Assembly (NCBI GenBank): GCA_902610105.1
Contig: CACLUN010000023.1
Coordinates: 1 to 13,617, forward strand
Length of the DNA: 13,617 nt
Direction of reading: 5' to 3'
DNA from: an uncultured Bacteroidota bacterium
Lineage (GTDB): Bacteria > Bacteroidota > Bacteroidia > Flavobacteriales > Flavobacteriaceae
The notes under the pieces are model-generated. The model did no database searches. It was not told the DNA's origin and saw only the letters and a program-made list of their open reading frames with translations. Numbering within the stretch: the first letter of the stretch is position 1; every line of letters begins with the position of its first letter. Both the position numbers and the translations under genes were made by a program. This document shows positions 6,490 through 12,449 of the stretch, one piece after another.

Positions 6490-7926
6490 ATGAAAAAATT
6501 AATTCTTCTTTTATTAATTATTTTTTTCGGATGTTCTAATATTAACAATTATAATATTTATATAGACTCCGTTAAGGGGGATAATAAAAATTCAGGAAAC
6601 TCAAAAAAAAATGCTTGGGCAACTCTGGATAATTTAAGTAAAATAAAACTTAACCCTGGCACTACTATAAATTTAAAAGCAAACTCCGAATTTAATGGTG
6701 TTGTTGAAATTAATAAAAGCGGTACAGATAGTATGCCAATTATTTTAAAGGCTTATGGAAATGGTAAAAAACCAATTATAAATGGAAATGGAGAAAAAAA
6801 ATACACTATTCTTTTGAATAATGTAGAGCATATAATTATAGATGGAGTTGAAATTACAAATAAAGGAACAAAAAGATTAGAAGCAAGAACTGGTCTCACG
6901 ATACTTGCAGAAAATTCAGGAGAATTAAATAATATAATTATCCAAAATATGGTGATTCGTGACGTTAATGGAAGCTTAATAAAAAATGATGGGGGAGGTT
7001 CTGCCATTTTAATCAAAAAGTTTGGTGAAAAAATAAAATCTAGAATTAACGGTTTACAAATTTTAAATAATCATATATATAGAACTGAGAGAAATGCGAT
7101 AAACTTTAGAGCATCAGCCGATAGAAACAAATGGTATCCAAATTTAAATGTAGTTGTTAAAAATAATTTAATTGAAAAAGTTCCGGGTGACGGAATTGTT
7201 GTTTTTGGTTGTGATGGAGCAATTATAGAACACAACACATTAAGAGACTTCCCTGACATACTCCCTGATTCCGAAGCAGCAGCTGGAATTTGGCCTTTCA
7301 GCTCAGATAATACTATTATTCAATTTAATGAAGTAAGTGGCCATAAAGCAAAATGGGATGCACAAGGATATGATTCGGATTGGAATTCAGTGGGTACTAT
7401 TATTCAAAATAATTATAGTCATGACAATTATGGAGGATTTATTCTTGTCTGTAATGCAGGTTCATTATATGGGCAGAATATAAATATTGGAACAATTAAT
7501 ACAATTATAAGAAACAATTTGAGTATTAACGATGGGATTAGACCATACCCAACAAGTAGAAGAGGAGTTTTCTCGCCAACATTTCATATAAGTGGGCCAG
7601 TTGAAAATACTCATATATATAATAATACAATTATAATTCCAAAAAAAAATTCAAACGTTGATAATACTTTAGTTAGGATTGATAATTGGGGTGGACCCTG
7701 GCCTGTAAAAACAACTTTTGAGAATAATAAATTTTATTTTGAGGGCGATATGAAAAATCAACTTCGACAAAGAAAAAATATTGAATTTATTGGAAATGTT
7801 TTTTCAAAAAAACTTGTAGATAGTGAATTGGATTATTCGAATAACTCAATTTCGAAAATTGAAAATTTTAATATTAAAAGTATAAAAAACAAATTTTTAG
7901 ATGAAAATAATATTTTACCAAAATAG
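6490..7926 (+). CDS. Right-handed parallel beta-helix lipoprotein (polysaccharide lyase-like fold)
   Basis: A 478-residue lipoprotein; the signal ends FFGC (Cys15). The region after it (IYIDSVKGDNKNSGNS...AWATLDNL, about 23-50) is the standard opening of bacterial beta-helix proteins, followed by GTTINLKANSEFNG and PIILKAYGNGKKPIINGNG. Residues about 105-430 carry repeated short strands with Asn ladders, such as IIIQNMVIRDV, LQILNNHIYRT, VVVKNNLIEKV, AIIEHNTLRDF, NTIIQFNEVSGH, GTIIQNNYSHDN and NTIIRNNLSIND. A distinctive conserved-looking block is AGIWPFSSDNTIIQFNEVSG to GYDSDWN (265-299). The fold is shared by pectate/alginate lyases, polygalacturonases and epimerases; no catalytic set can be assigned by eye. 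Next to a sulfatase, action on an acidic polysaccharide is plausible but inferred. The ATG at 6490 is chosen because the one at 6485 stops after two codons. Confidence 0.88.
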   Translation: MKKLILLLLIIFFGCSNINNYNIYIDSVKGDNKNSGNSKKNAWATLDNLSKIKLNPGTTINLKANSEFNGVVEINKSGTDSMPIILKAYGNGKKPIINGNGEKKYTILLNNVEHIIIDGVEITNKGTKRLEARTGLTILAENSGELNNIIIQNMVIRDVNGSLIKNDGGGSAILIKKFGEKIKSRINGLQILNNHIYRTERNAINFRASADRNKWYPNLNVVVKNNLIEKVPGDGIVVFGCDGAIIEHNTLRDFPDILPDSEAAAGIWPFSSDNTIIQFNEVSGHKAKWDAQGYDSDWNSVGTIIQNNYSHDNYGGFILVCNAGSLYGQNINIGTINTIIRNNLSINDGIRPYPTSRRGVFSPTFHISGPVENTHIYNNTIIIPKKNSNVDNTLVRIDNWGGPWPVKTTFENNKFYFEGDMKNQLRQRKNIEFIGNVFSKKLVDSELDYSNNSISKIENFNIKSIKNKFLDENNILPK

Positions 7927-7931
7927 TTTTT

Positions 7932-8117
7932 ATGAAGAACTTTTTTATTAATAATGGATATTGGCTAACAACACTTTTAGCTATTATTTTTTTTGTAATT
8001 GATTTTGATTGGTTTAACAAACCAACTTTTTCTAATGAATATCTCACAGCTACAGCATATTTATTAATCGTCTTCACACCCCTTTTATTAGGAATTTATT
8101 TTAGAAATAGGAAATAA
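7932..8117 (+). CDS. Small two-helix membrane protein (61 aa)
   Basis: Unrecognised. It has two hydrophobic segments, about residues 9-24 (GYWLTTLLAIIFFVID) and 38-56 (YLTATAYLLIVFTPLLLGIYF), joined by a loop with aromatic residues (FDWFNKPTFSNE), and ends in a basic RNRK. The hairpin topology with both ends in the cytoplasm agrees with the positive C-terminus. It starts five bases after the stop of the beta-helix gene, consistent with the same transcript. An antisense frame (7874-8077) overlaps it, but that frame has no family features and crosses the gene boundary, so the plus-strand frame is preferred. Confidence 0.65.
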   Translation: MKNFFINNGYWLTTLLAIIFFVIDFDWFNKPTFSNEYLTATAYLLIVFTPLLLGIYFRNRK

Positions 8118-8128
8118 ATTAGCTAATT
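8117..8128. repeat. 12-bp perfect palindrome AATTAGCTAATT
   Basis: AATTAGCTAATT is its own reverse complement. It begins on the last base of the stop codon of the 61-residue membrane protein and lies 40 bases before the start of the NTF2-like lipoprotein gene. It could be an operator-type site or a chance palindrome in AT-rich sequence. Confidence 0.3.
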
Positions 8129-8168
8129 AAAACTCTTTGATTATATTAGATTTTTAATTCAATTAATT

Positions 8169-8657
8169 ATGAAATATTTATACTCGCTTTTATTATGTGC
8201 ATTGCTTATTGGATGCGCTGACTCAAACCAATCTATACTTAAATCAGACGATGATTTGAGTGCAAAAATTAATATTCAATATGAAAATTATGCCGCAAAT
8301 GATTTTAGCTTTTCTGATCAATATTCTGATGATGTAGTGGCTAGAATTAATAATATGGTTATTGAGGGTAAAGATAATTTAATGACTGGCTGGAAATCTC
8401 ATCACGAATTTCTTTATTCAAATATCAATATTGAAGACATATATATACACACAAATTATTTTAGCGATGGAAGTATTTGGACAAATGCATGGTTGACTTG
8501 GACTGGTAGTGGACAGACAACTGGAAACGAATACTCAAATAGAGCTCATTTCGATTATAAATGGGAAGATGGAAAAATAGTAGAAGTTTTAGCATACTTT
8601 GATGAGACTTCAGAAAATAATGAGATAGCTGCATATACCGCATCATTGGAAAACTAG
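8169..8657 (+). CDS. NTF2/SnoaL-like lipoprotein
   Basis: A 162-residue envelope protein with lipobox LIGC (Cys16). After a short linker it reads INIQYENYAANDFSFSDQYS, DDVVARINNMVIEGKDNLMTGW, KSHHEFLYSNINIEDIYIHTNYFSDGSIWTNAWLTWTGSG, then RAHFDYKWEDGKIVEVLAYFDE. The order (a helix leading into a 'Y.DD' strand, a helix with 'GKDNL..GW..HHE', then four antiparallel strands, the last written 'DGKIVEVLAYFD') matches the cone-shaped NTF2-like superfamily. Such domains bind small hydrophobic ligands or act as isomerases or cyclases; no catalytic role is evident here, so a binding or accessory function is as likely. It stands between the beta-helix block and the DUF2911 gene, with gaps of 51 bases before and 101 after, so it may be partly independently transcribed. 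Confidence 0.75.
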   Translation: MKYLYSLLLCALLIGCADSNQSILKSDDDLSAKINIQYENYAANDFSFSDQYSDDVVARINNMVIEGKDNLMTGWKSHHEFLYSNINIEDIYIHTNYFSDGSIWTNAWLTWTGSGQTTGNEYSNRAHFDYKWEDGKIVEVLAYFDETSENNEIAAYTASLEN

Positions 8658-8664
8658 TTATGTG

Positions 8665-8692
8665 TTTGAATCTGTTGAAAAACATTTATTTG
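8665..8692 (+). promoter_or_regulatory. Weak candidate promoter before the DUF2911 gene
   Basis: TTTG at 8665-8668 and TTTATTTG at 8685-8692 are 16 bases apart and resemble the Bacteroidota -33 and -7 elements; the second has one mismatch (T for A) to TAnnTTTG. They sit in the 101-base gap between the NTF2-like lipoprotein and the DUF2911 gene, the longest gap in this part of the plus-strand run. The match is imperfect and the distance to the ATG at 8759 is long (66 bases). Confidence 0.25.
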
Positions 8693-8758
8693 TAACCGCT
8701 TTTTTTAATTGTTGTAAGAATATTTTTAACTAATTTTTTAATTTTAGATAAATCCATT

Positions 8759-9280
8759 ATGCAAAAAACTATTCTTTTTTTGTTATTACCTGCTTTATTG
8801 CAATCTCAAAATTTTCCTGAGCTGGATGTAAGTCCTATGGACAAAACACATTTTTCAAGACAAGAACAAGTAGCAACAATTACTTATAGTAGACCTCAGC
8901 TTAAAGGAAGAGTTTTAAAAAATATAGTTAAACAAAATGAGATTTGGAGAACTGGTGCTAATGAAGCAAATGAATTGGTATTATACTTTGATATTGAAAT
9001 TAACAATATAATTGTTCCAAAAGGAGTATATAAGATCTTTACATTACCTGAGGAAAAAGAAATCACATTTATACTAAGCTCATCTACAAAAATGTTTGGT
9101 GGATCTAGAGCATACAATTCTGAAATGGATTTTTTGCGATACAAGGTCCCAAAAAGACAAGCAAAAGAATCTTTGGAGGCTTTTTCAATAGTTTTTTCTA
9201 ATAAAGATGATGAACCTATAATTCATTTTGGATGGGAATATATGCGTTTTGATATTCCTTTCAAAATTTTAAATTTATGA
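8759..9280 (+). CDS. DUF2911 family exported protein
   Basis: A 173-residue protein with a short signal peptide (LLPALLQSQ, cleavage likely near residue 17). The DUF2911 hallmarks are plain: ITYSRPQLKGR (41-51), then IVKQNEIWRTGANEANEL (56-73), then a strand series including PKGVYKIFTLP, and the C-terminal HFGWEYMRFDIPF. In the family the first motif is S-R-P-x-x-K-G-R and the second W-R-T-G-A-N-E-A, both intact here. The function of DUF2911 is not established; it is common in Bacteroidota as a periplasmic protein. Its stop overlaps the start of the next frame as ATGA (9277-9280), so the two are likely translated together. Confidence 0.92.
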   Translation: MQKTILFLLLPALLQSQNFPELDVSPMDKTHFSRQEQVATITYSRPQLKGRVLKNIVKQNEIWRTGANEANELVLYFDIEINNIIVPKGVYKIFTLPEEKEITFILSSSTKMFGGSRAYNSEMDFLRYKVPKRQAKESLEAFSIVFSNKDDEPIIHFGWEYMRFDIPFKILNL

Positions 9281-9474
9281 ATAAATATAATCGTCTATAT
9301 TACCTTATTTCAATTTCAGGAATTTTGTTTTTTAGTGCAGGCCTATGTGTATTGGGAGAGTCTATTATCAAAAAAATAAATGAACAAAATTGGTTTTTAA
9401 CTGGAACAATAGCTCTTGTGTTAATAAACGCAGGTGTATGTTTGATGATTAGCTCTAAGGATTATAAAAAATGA
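9277..9474 (+). CDS. Small two-helix membrane protein (65 aa)
   Basis: Unrecognised. After MNKYNR there are two hydrophobic segments: about residues 7-28 (LYYLISISGILFFSAGLCVLG) and 40-58 (WFLTGTIALVLINAGVCLMI), separated by ESIIKKINEQN; it ends SSKDYKK. Each helix carries a Gly and a Cys in similar places (SAGLCVLG and NAGVCLMI), which hints at an internal similarity of the two helices. It overlaps the DUF2911 gene upstream and the zinc-ribbon gene downstream by ATGA, so it is the middle of a three-gene coupled set. The overlaps are the main argument that it is expressed. Confidence 0.7.
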   Translation: MNKYNRLYYLISISGILFFSAGLCVLGESIIKKINEQNWFLTGTIALVLINAGVCLMISSKDYKK

Positions 9475-9632
9475 AAGATTTAAATTCTGAAAATAAATAC
9501 GTTTGCAATTTTTGTAATGAAAATATTGATTTTATATGGTCAAGCGGAATAAATAATAGCAACCCTAATGCTAGACTTTGTTATGATTGTAAGCAAAAAG
9601 TAATTTCTGAAGCATATAAGAACATAGTTTAG
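9471..9632 (+). CDS. 53-aa four-cysteine zinc-ribbon protein
   Basis: A 53-residue frame, MKDLNSENKYVCNFCNENID then FIWSSGINNSNPNARLCYDC and KQKVISEAYKNIV. The cysteines form C-x2-C (12 and 15) and C-x2-C (37 and 40), the spacing of a treble-clef or zinc-ribbon metal site. There is no signal peptide, so it should be cytoplasmic; it could bind nucleic acid or a protein partner. It overlaps the two-helix membrane protein by ATGA (9471-9474) and ends four bases before the alpha/beta hydrolase start. The tight packing and the paired CxxC argue strongly against chance. Confidence 0.7.
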   Translation: MKDLNSENKYVCNFCNENIDFIWSSGINNSNPNARLCYDCKQKVISEAYKNIV

Positions 9633-9636
9633 TTAA

Positions 9637-10392
9637 ATGAAAAAGATAATTTTAACAGTTCTTTTTTTAATTAATTTTTTTCATTTCAACCTTTTATTTT
9701 CACAGAATAAATCAAAACCAACTTATGTTATTGTACACGGTGCTTGGGGCGGAGGATGGGCATTTAAAAAAGTTGATTCTCTGCTGACAGATTCTGGTTT
9801 TAATGTATATCGGCCTACTTTGACAGGTCAAGGAGAAAGAGCACATTTAGCCAGTAAAGATGTTGGATTAGATACTCATATTAAAGACGTTATAAATACC
9901 ATTTTTTATGAAAATATTGAGAATATTACTTTGGTTGGCCACAGTTATGGTGGTATGGTTGTTACTGGTGTTGCTGATGCGATTCCTGAAAGAATAACAA
10001 AGTTAATATACCTAGATGCATATGTTCCTGATGATAATGAAAGTCTTTTATCAATCAGAAATATAAATAATCGCAAAACACTTAAAATTAAAAATGGATT
10101 TATTATTCCAGATTGGGTTCCAAAATATAAATCTCCACCGAAAGATGTTCCTCAATCTTATAAAACCTGGACTGATACGTTGCATTTAAAAAATCCTGAA
10201 AGGCTCAAAATACCCACAATGTATATTCTTACTGTTAAAAAGGACAGTAATTATAAAAATGATGATTTTGCATCCCAAGCAAAAAGAGCAAACAAAAAAG
10301 GATGGCCTATTTTTCAATTAGAAGCTGATCATAATCCACAGTGGTCTGCTCCATTCAAATTAGTTGGCATGCTAAAAGAAATTGGACAATAA
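9637..10392 (+). CDS. Exported alpha/beta hydrolase (EstC/salicylate-esterase-like)
   Basis: A 251-residue hydrolase with a signal peptide (hydrophobic residues 4-20, cleavage near LFSQ). The oxyanion-hole region HGAWGGGWAF (34-43) followed by LLTDSGFNVYRPTLTGQGER is typical of the alpha/beta hydrolase branch that includes EstC-like esterases and plant methylesterase/hydroxynitrile lyase relatives. The nucleophile is Ser103 in GHSYGG (101-106), and His232 in EADHNPQWSAP is the likely catalytic histidine; Asp203 is a candidate acid but less certain. Probable activity is hydrolysis of small esters in the periplasm; the substrate is unknown. It follows the zinc-ribbon gene by four bases, so it probably belongs to the same transcript as DUF2911. 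Confidence 0.88.
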   Translation: MKKIILTVLFLINFFHFNLLFSQNKSKPTYVIVHGAWGGGWAFKKVDSLLTDSGFNVYRPTLTGQGERAHLASKDVGLDTHIKDVINTIFYENIENITLVGHSYGGMVVTGVADAIPERITKLIYLDAYVPDDNESLLSIRNINNRKTLKIKNGFIIPDWVPKYKSPPKDVPQSYKTWTDTLHLKNPERLKIPTMYILTVKKDSNYKNDDFASQAKRANKKGWPIFQLEADHNPQWSAPFKLVGMLKEIGQ

Positions 10393-10451
10393 TAAATACA
10401 GATAATTTTTTACATTTTAGTCATTTTATAAAAAATCCGTATATTAAATTT

Positions 10452-10796
10452 ATGGAAAATATATCTCTGGCTTGTCAAATAATAGTTGCAGTCTCCGTAC
10501 TTTACATTTGGACATTTAGATATGATAACATTGTAGTTGAATTTAAGCATTATGGTTATTCTGATTTACTCAGGAATGTTGTTGGATCCTCTAAAATTTC
10601 TATTTCAGCAATTTTATTAGTAGGTATTTGGTATAATGATATTGTTTTTTATGGTGCATTGTCTATGGCATTTTTTATGATTTGTGCGCAATACTCACAT
10701 TTTAAAGTTCAAAATCCTGTTATCAAATTTCTACCATCATTAATTTTTTTAATAATGTCATTGTTTGTTGCTGCAGTTAATTATGGATTGATATAA
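10452..10796 (+). CDS. DoxX-like integral membrane protein, first of a tandem pair
   Basis: A 114-residue, four-helix membrane protein of the DoxX-like type. The reading frame is open upstream to an ATG at 10341, but that would overlap the hydrolase by 52 bases and add a polar, unrelated-looking segment; the ATG at 10452 (MENISLACQIIVAVSVLYIW) directly opens the first helix and is preferred. Then follow EFKHYGYSDLLRNVVGSSKI, a second helix ISAILLVGIWY, a third around YGALSMAFFMICAQYSHF and a fourth LPSLIFLIMSLFVAAVNY. The 'E(F)..YG(Y/F)...LR...G..(K)..' segment after helix 1 is the DoxX-like pattern. The family is often linked to redox or thiol stress but has no firm biochemical role here. 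Four bases separate it from the second copy. Confidence 0.75.
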   Translation: MENISLACQIIVAVSVLYIWTFRYDNIVVEFKHYGYSDLLRNVVGSSKISISAILLVGIWYNDIVFYGALSMAFFMICAQYSHFKVQNPVIKFLPSLIFLIMSLFVAAVNYGLI

Positions 10797-10800
10797 CTTA

Positions 10801-11148
10801 ATGGACTTTGCTACTGCAATTATAATATTTACTGGTATTTCATTTGTTATTTATGGTTTTAATTCATTGTTTTCAACAAGAATGTTTAATGAGTTTGAAA
10901 GATGGGGATTTAGTAAATACAGAAAATTAATTTCAATTCTTCAAATATTAGGCGCTTGCGGTCTTATTATAGGTCTTAATTTGAATATAATTTTAACCGC
11001 ATCATCACTATGTTTATCAACTATGATGTTTGTTGCAATTATCGTTCGAATCAGAACAAATGATAATATATCAAGGATTCTTCCGGCAATAACTTATTTT
11101 GTTTTGAGTGTGCTTATACTAAACCATTCTTTAGGTTTGACTAGCTAA
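10801..11148 (+). CDS. DoxX-like integral membrane protein, second of a tandem pair
   Basis: A 115-residue, four-helix protein with the same plan as the gene just before it: helix 1 (ATAIIIFTGISFVIYGFNSLF), the loop MFNEFERWGFSKYRKLISIL with the E-F-x-x-W/Y-G-F/Y motif, helix 2 (LGACGLIIGLNL), helix 3 (SSLCLSTMMFVAIIVRIR) and helix 4 (LPAITYFVLSVLILNHS). The two proteins line up over almost their full length by helix position and loop motif, but residue identity is low, so they are old paralogues or a heterodimer pair rather than a recent duplication. It ends eight bases from the convergent minus-strand DUF2892 gene, with no hairpin terminator visible between them. Confidence 0.75.
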   Translation: MDFATAIIIFTGISFVIYGFNSLFSTRMFNEFERWGFSKYRKLISILQILGACGLIIGLNLNIILTASSLCLSTMMFVAIIVRIRTNDNISRILPAITYFVLSVLILNHSLGLTS

Positions 11149-11156
11149 GAATTCAA

Positions 11157-11363
11157 TTACACCTCACAAGTATTAACTCCAAAAACTCTATAAATAACAC
11201 ATGTTGAAGAAATAGCATTAAATAAAAGAACCCCACCCACACCAGCTTGTATTAATGAAAATATATGAAAATCGTAAATAAAAGGAGTGGGTAAAAGAAA
11301 AAGTGATATAATAAACCTGGCTAATCTTTCAGATTTGTTTTGATTTTTTAAAATTAATTTCAT
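11157..11363 (-). CDS. DUF2892 (YgaP-like transmembrane) protein
   Basis: A 68-residue inner-membrane protein. The features of DUF2892 are present in order: a short polar start, KSERLARFIISLFLL (helix 1), a loop, then IQAGVGGVLLFNAISSTCVIYRVFGVNTC (helix 2 and the end). The closing 'C.(I/L)Y..FG(V/I)(N)TC' is the family signature, with the two cysteines at positions 55 and 65. In other proteins this domain is joined to a rhodanese; here it is alone. It is the only minus-strand gene between 3797 and the right edge and lies between two plus-strand blocks, convergent with the DoxX pair and divergent from the small lipoprotein gene. A palindrome (11385-11411) lies just upstream of its ATG. Confidence 0.85.
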   Translation of the reverse strand: MKLILKNQNKSERLARFIISLFLLPTPFIYDFHIFSLIQAGVGGVLLFNAISSTCVIYRVFGVNTCEV

Positions 11364-11384
11364 TTGTTTTGTTTTATTCTCTAC

Positions 11385-11411
11385 ACTAAATTAACAATTG
11401 TAAAATTTAGT
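11385..11411. promoter_or_regulatory. Inverted repeat in the divergent DUF2892/lipoprotein spacer
   Basis: ACTAAATT at 11385-11392 is the exact reverse complement of AATTTAGT at 11404-11411. Between them is ACAATTGT (11394-11401), itself a perfect palindrome, with one spacer base on the left and two on the right. The element lies 22 bases upstream of the minus-strand DUF2892 start and about 40 bases upstream of the plus-strand lipoprotein start. It could be an operator shared by both genes, or overlapping A/T-rich promoter elements. No regulator gene is in the window. Confidence 0.4.
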
Positions 11412-11450
11412 TTAAAAATATTTTAACTGTAAGTAATGAAAATCTTTGAA

Positions 11451-11678
11451 ATGAAAAAATTTATAATTATAAGATTATTAATAATTATCTCTTTTTCATG
11501 TTCAACTAATAAAAACTGTGGAGATATAGTAACAAAATTTATACAGGATGGAAAATATTATTTTGCATTAACTGCTTTTGGAGGAGATGATAATTCTGGA
11601 GATATATATGGAGATGTTGAGGTTTCAAAAGAAATATATGATAGTTTTGTAATTGGAGGCCAGTACTGTATTGAATAA
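11451..11678 (+). CDS. Small Cys-containing lipoprotein (75 aa)
   Basis: Unrecognised. The ATG at 11451 is chosen over the one at 11436 because it gives a normal signal, MKKFIIIRLLIIISFSC, with lipobox Cys17; the upstream start only adds MKIFE. The mature part is short and polar: STNKNCGDIVTKFIQDGKYY, FALTAFGGDDNSGDIYG, DVEVSKEIYDSFVIGGQYCI-E. Besides the lipid-modified Cys there are Cys23 and Cys73, near the two ends of the domain, which could form a disulfide closing a small beta fold. It opens the plus-strand block that continues to the CIA30 gene, 10 bases before the next small frame. Confidence 0.6.
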   Translation: MKKFIIIRLLIIISFSCSTNKNCGDIVTKFIQDGKYYFALTAFGGDDNSGDIYGDVEVSKEIYDSFVIGGQYCIE

Positions 11679-11688
11679 TACTACATAA

Positions 11689-11907
11689 ATGCGTTACCAT
11701 ATTCTTAAAATAATTGCATACTTAATAATATTTGTTACTTTATTTATTATTTATGCTGCAATAGAAGATGGATTAAATAATGGCATTATTAATAATGAGG
11801 GATATTTAGCGGCATTTATTTTTATTATTCTAGTTTTTATTTTCTCAGTTGGGACTATAATTTATTGCAATAAAAAAATTAAAGAAATTGATAAAGATCT
11901 TTTATGA
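11689..11907 (+). CDS. Small two-helix membrane protein (72 aa)
   Basis: Unrecognised. Two hydrophobic segments, about residues 5-25 (ILKIIAYLIIFVTLFIIYAA) and 40-59 (LAAFIFIILVFIFSVGTIIY), are joined by a polar loop EDGLNNGIINNEGY and followed by the basic/acidic tail CNKKIKEIDKDLL. The short linker and hydrophilic tail suggest a helical hairpin with a cytoplasmic C-terminus. Its stop overlaps the CIA30 gene start as ATGA (11904-11907). It starts 10 bases after the small lipoprotein, so three genes are tightly packed. Confidence 0.65.
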   Translation: MRYHILKIIAYLIIFVTLFIIYAAIEDGLNNGIINNEGYLAAFIFIILVFIFSVGTIIYCNKKIKEIDKDLL

Positions 11908-12443
11908 AAAAATATATTATAATATTAATTTCAATTACAATGAATAGTCAAAGTGTTGATTTAATTAATCCAAAAAAAAATATTGGTTTGCAAAACTGGA
12001 GTATTATTAATGATGATGTTATGGGTGGTGTTTCAAAATCAAACATTTCAGTGAATGATGAAAATAATTTAACCTTTACCGGTTATTTATCCTTAGAAAA
12101 TAACGGAGGTTTTGCATCCACTAGATATCGTTTTAGTGAACAAACATTAGCTGGAGTTAAATCCTTTCAAATTAAATTAAAGGGTGATGGAAATGCTTAT
12201 AAATTAAGAATTAGACAAAACAATAGAAGAGCTTCTTATTCAGCTGACTTTAAATCTTCAAAAGATAAATGGATTGAAGTTGTTATATTGCTTGAAGATT
12301 TCAAGGCAACTTGGAGAGGATTTACATACTCAGATTATCCTGCCTTAGACATTGAAAAAATAACTGAGCTAGGCATACAAATTTCTGATAAACAAGAGGG
12401 GAACTTTAATTTAGAAATTGAATACGTAAAAGCTATCTATTAA
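11904..12443 (+). CDS. CIA30-domain protein, apparently exported
   Basis: A 179-residue protein with a CIA30 (complex I intermediate-associated protein 30) jelly-roll-like domain. Motifs: LQNWSIINDDVMGGVSKS (29-46), the diagnostic W-x-I-x-N-D-x-V-M-G-G-V-S; FTGYLSLENNGGFASTR (58-74); GDGNAYKLRIRQ (94-105); W-I-E-V (123-126) with LLEDFKATWRG (129-139); and ITELGIQISDKQEGNFNLEIEYVKAIY (153-179). In mitochondria the family assists complex I assembly; bacterial members are of unsettled role and the domain resembles carbohydrate-binding folds. Here a hydrophobic N-terminus, YIIILISITMNSQS, looks like a short signal peptide, so the protein is probably periplasmic, which argues against a direct complex I role. 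It overlaps the two-helix membrane protein upstream by ATGA. Confidence 0.87.
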   Translation: MKKYIIILISITMNSQSVDLINPKKNIGLQNWSIINDDVMGGVSKSNISVNDENNLTFTGYLSLENNGGFASTRYRFSEQTLAGVKSFQIKLKGDGNAYKLRIRQNNRRASYSADFKSSKDKWIEVVILLEDFKATWRGFTYSDYPALDIEKITELGIQISDKQEGNFNLEIEYVKAIY

Positions 12444-12449
12444 TAGATT

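Noticed and set aside
6753..7259. Two minus-strand frames (87 and 62 codons)
   Set aside because: Both are antisense to the beta-helix gene; low-complexity, rich in Phe, Ile, Pro and Ser, as expected from reverse reading of Asn/Ile/Glu-rich AT sequence.
7874..8077. Minus-strand frame of 67 codons
   Set aside because: It spans the end of the beta-helix gene and most of the two-helix membrane gene on the other strand; no signal or family motif.
8660..8695. Eleven-codon frame MCLNLLKNIYL in the gap before DUF2911
   Set aside because: Chance-length frame, overlapping the weak promoter candidate; no support for coding.
8461..9144. Minus-strand frames of 74 and 82 codons
   Set aside because: Antisense to the NTF2-like and DUF2911 genes, both of which have recognisable domains.
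10341..10451. Upstream ATG extension of the first DoxX-like protein
   Set aside because: It would overlap the hydrolase by 52 bases and add a polar leader unlike the family; the ATG at 10452 begins at the first helix.
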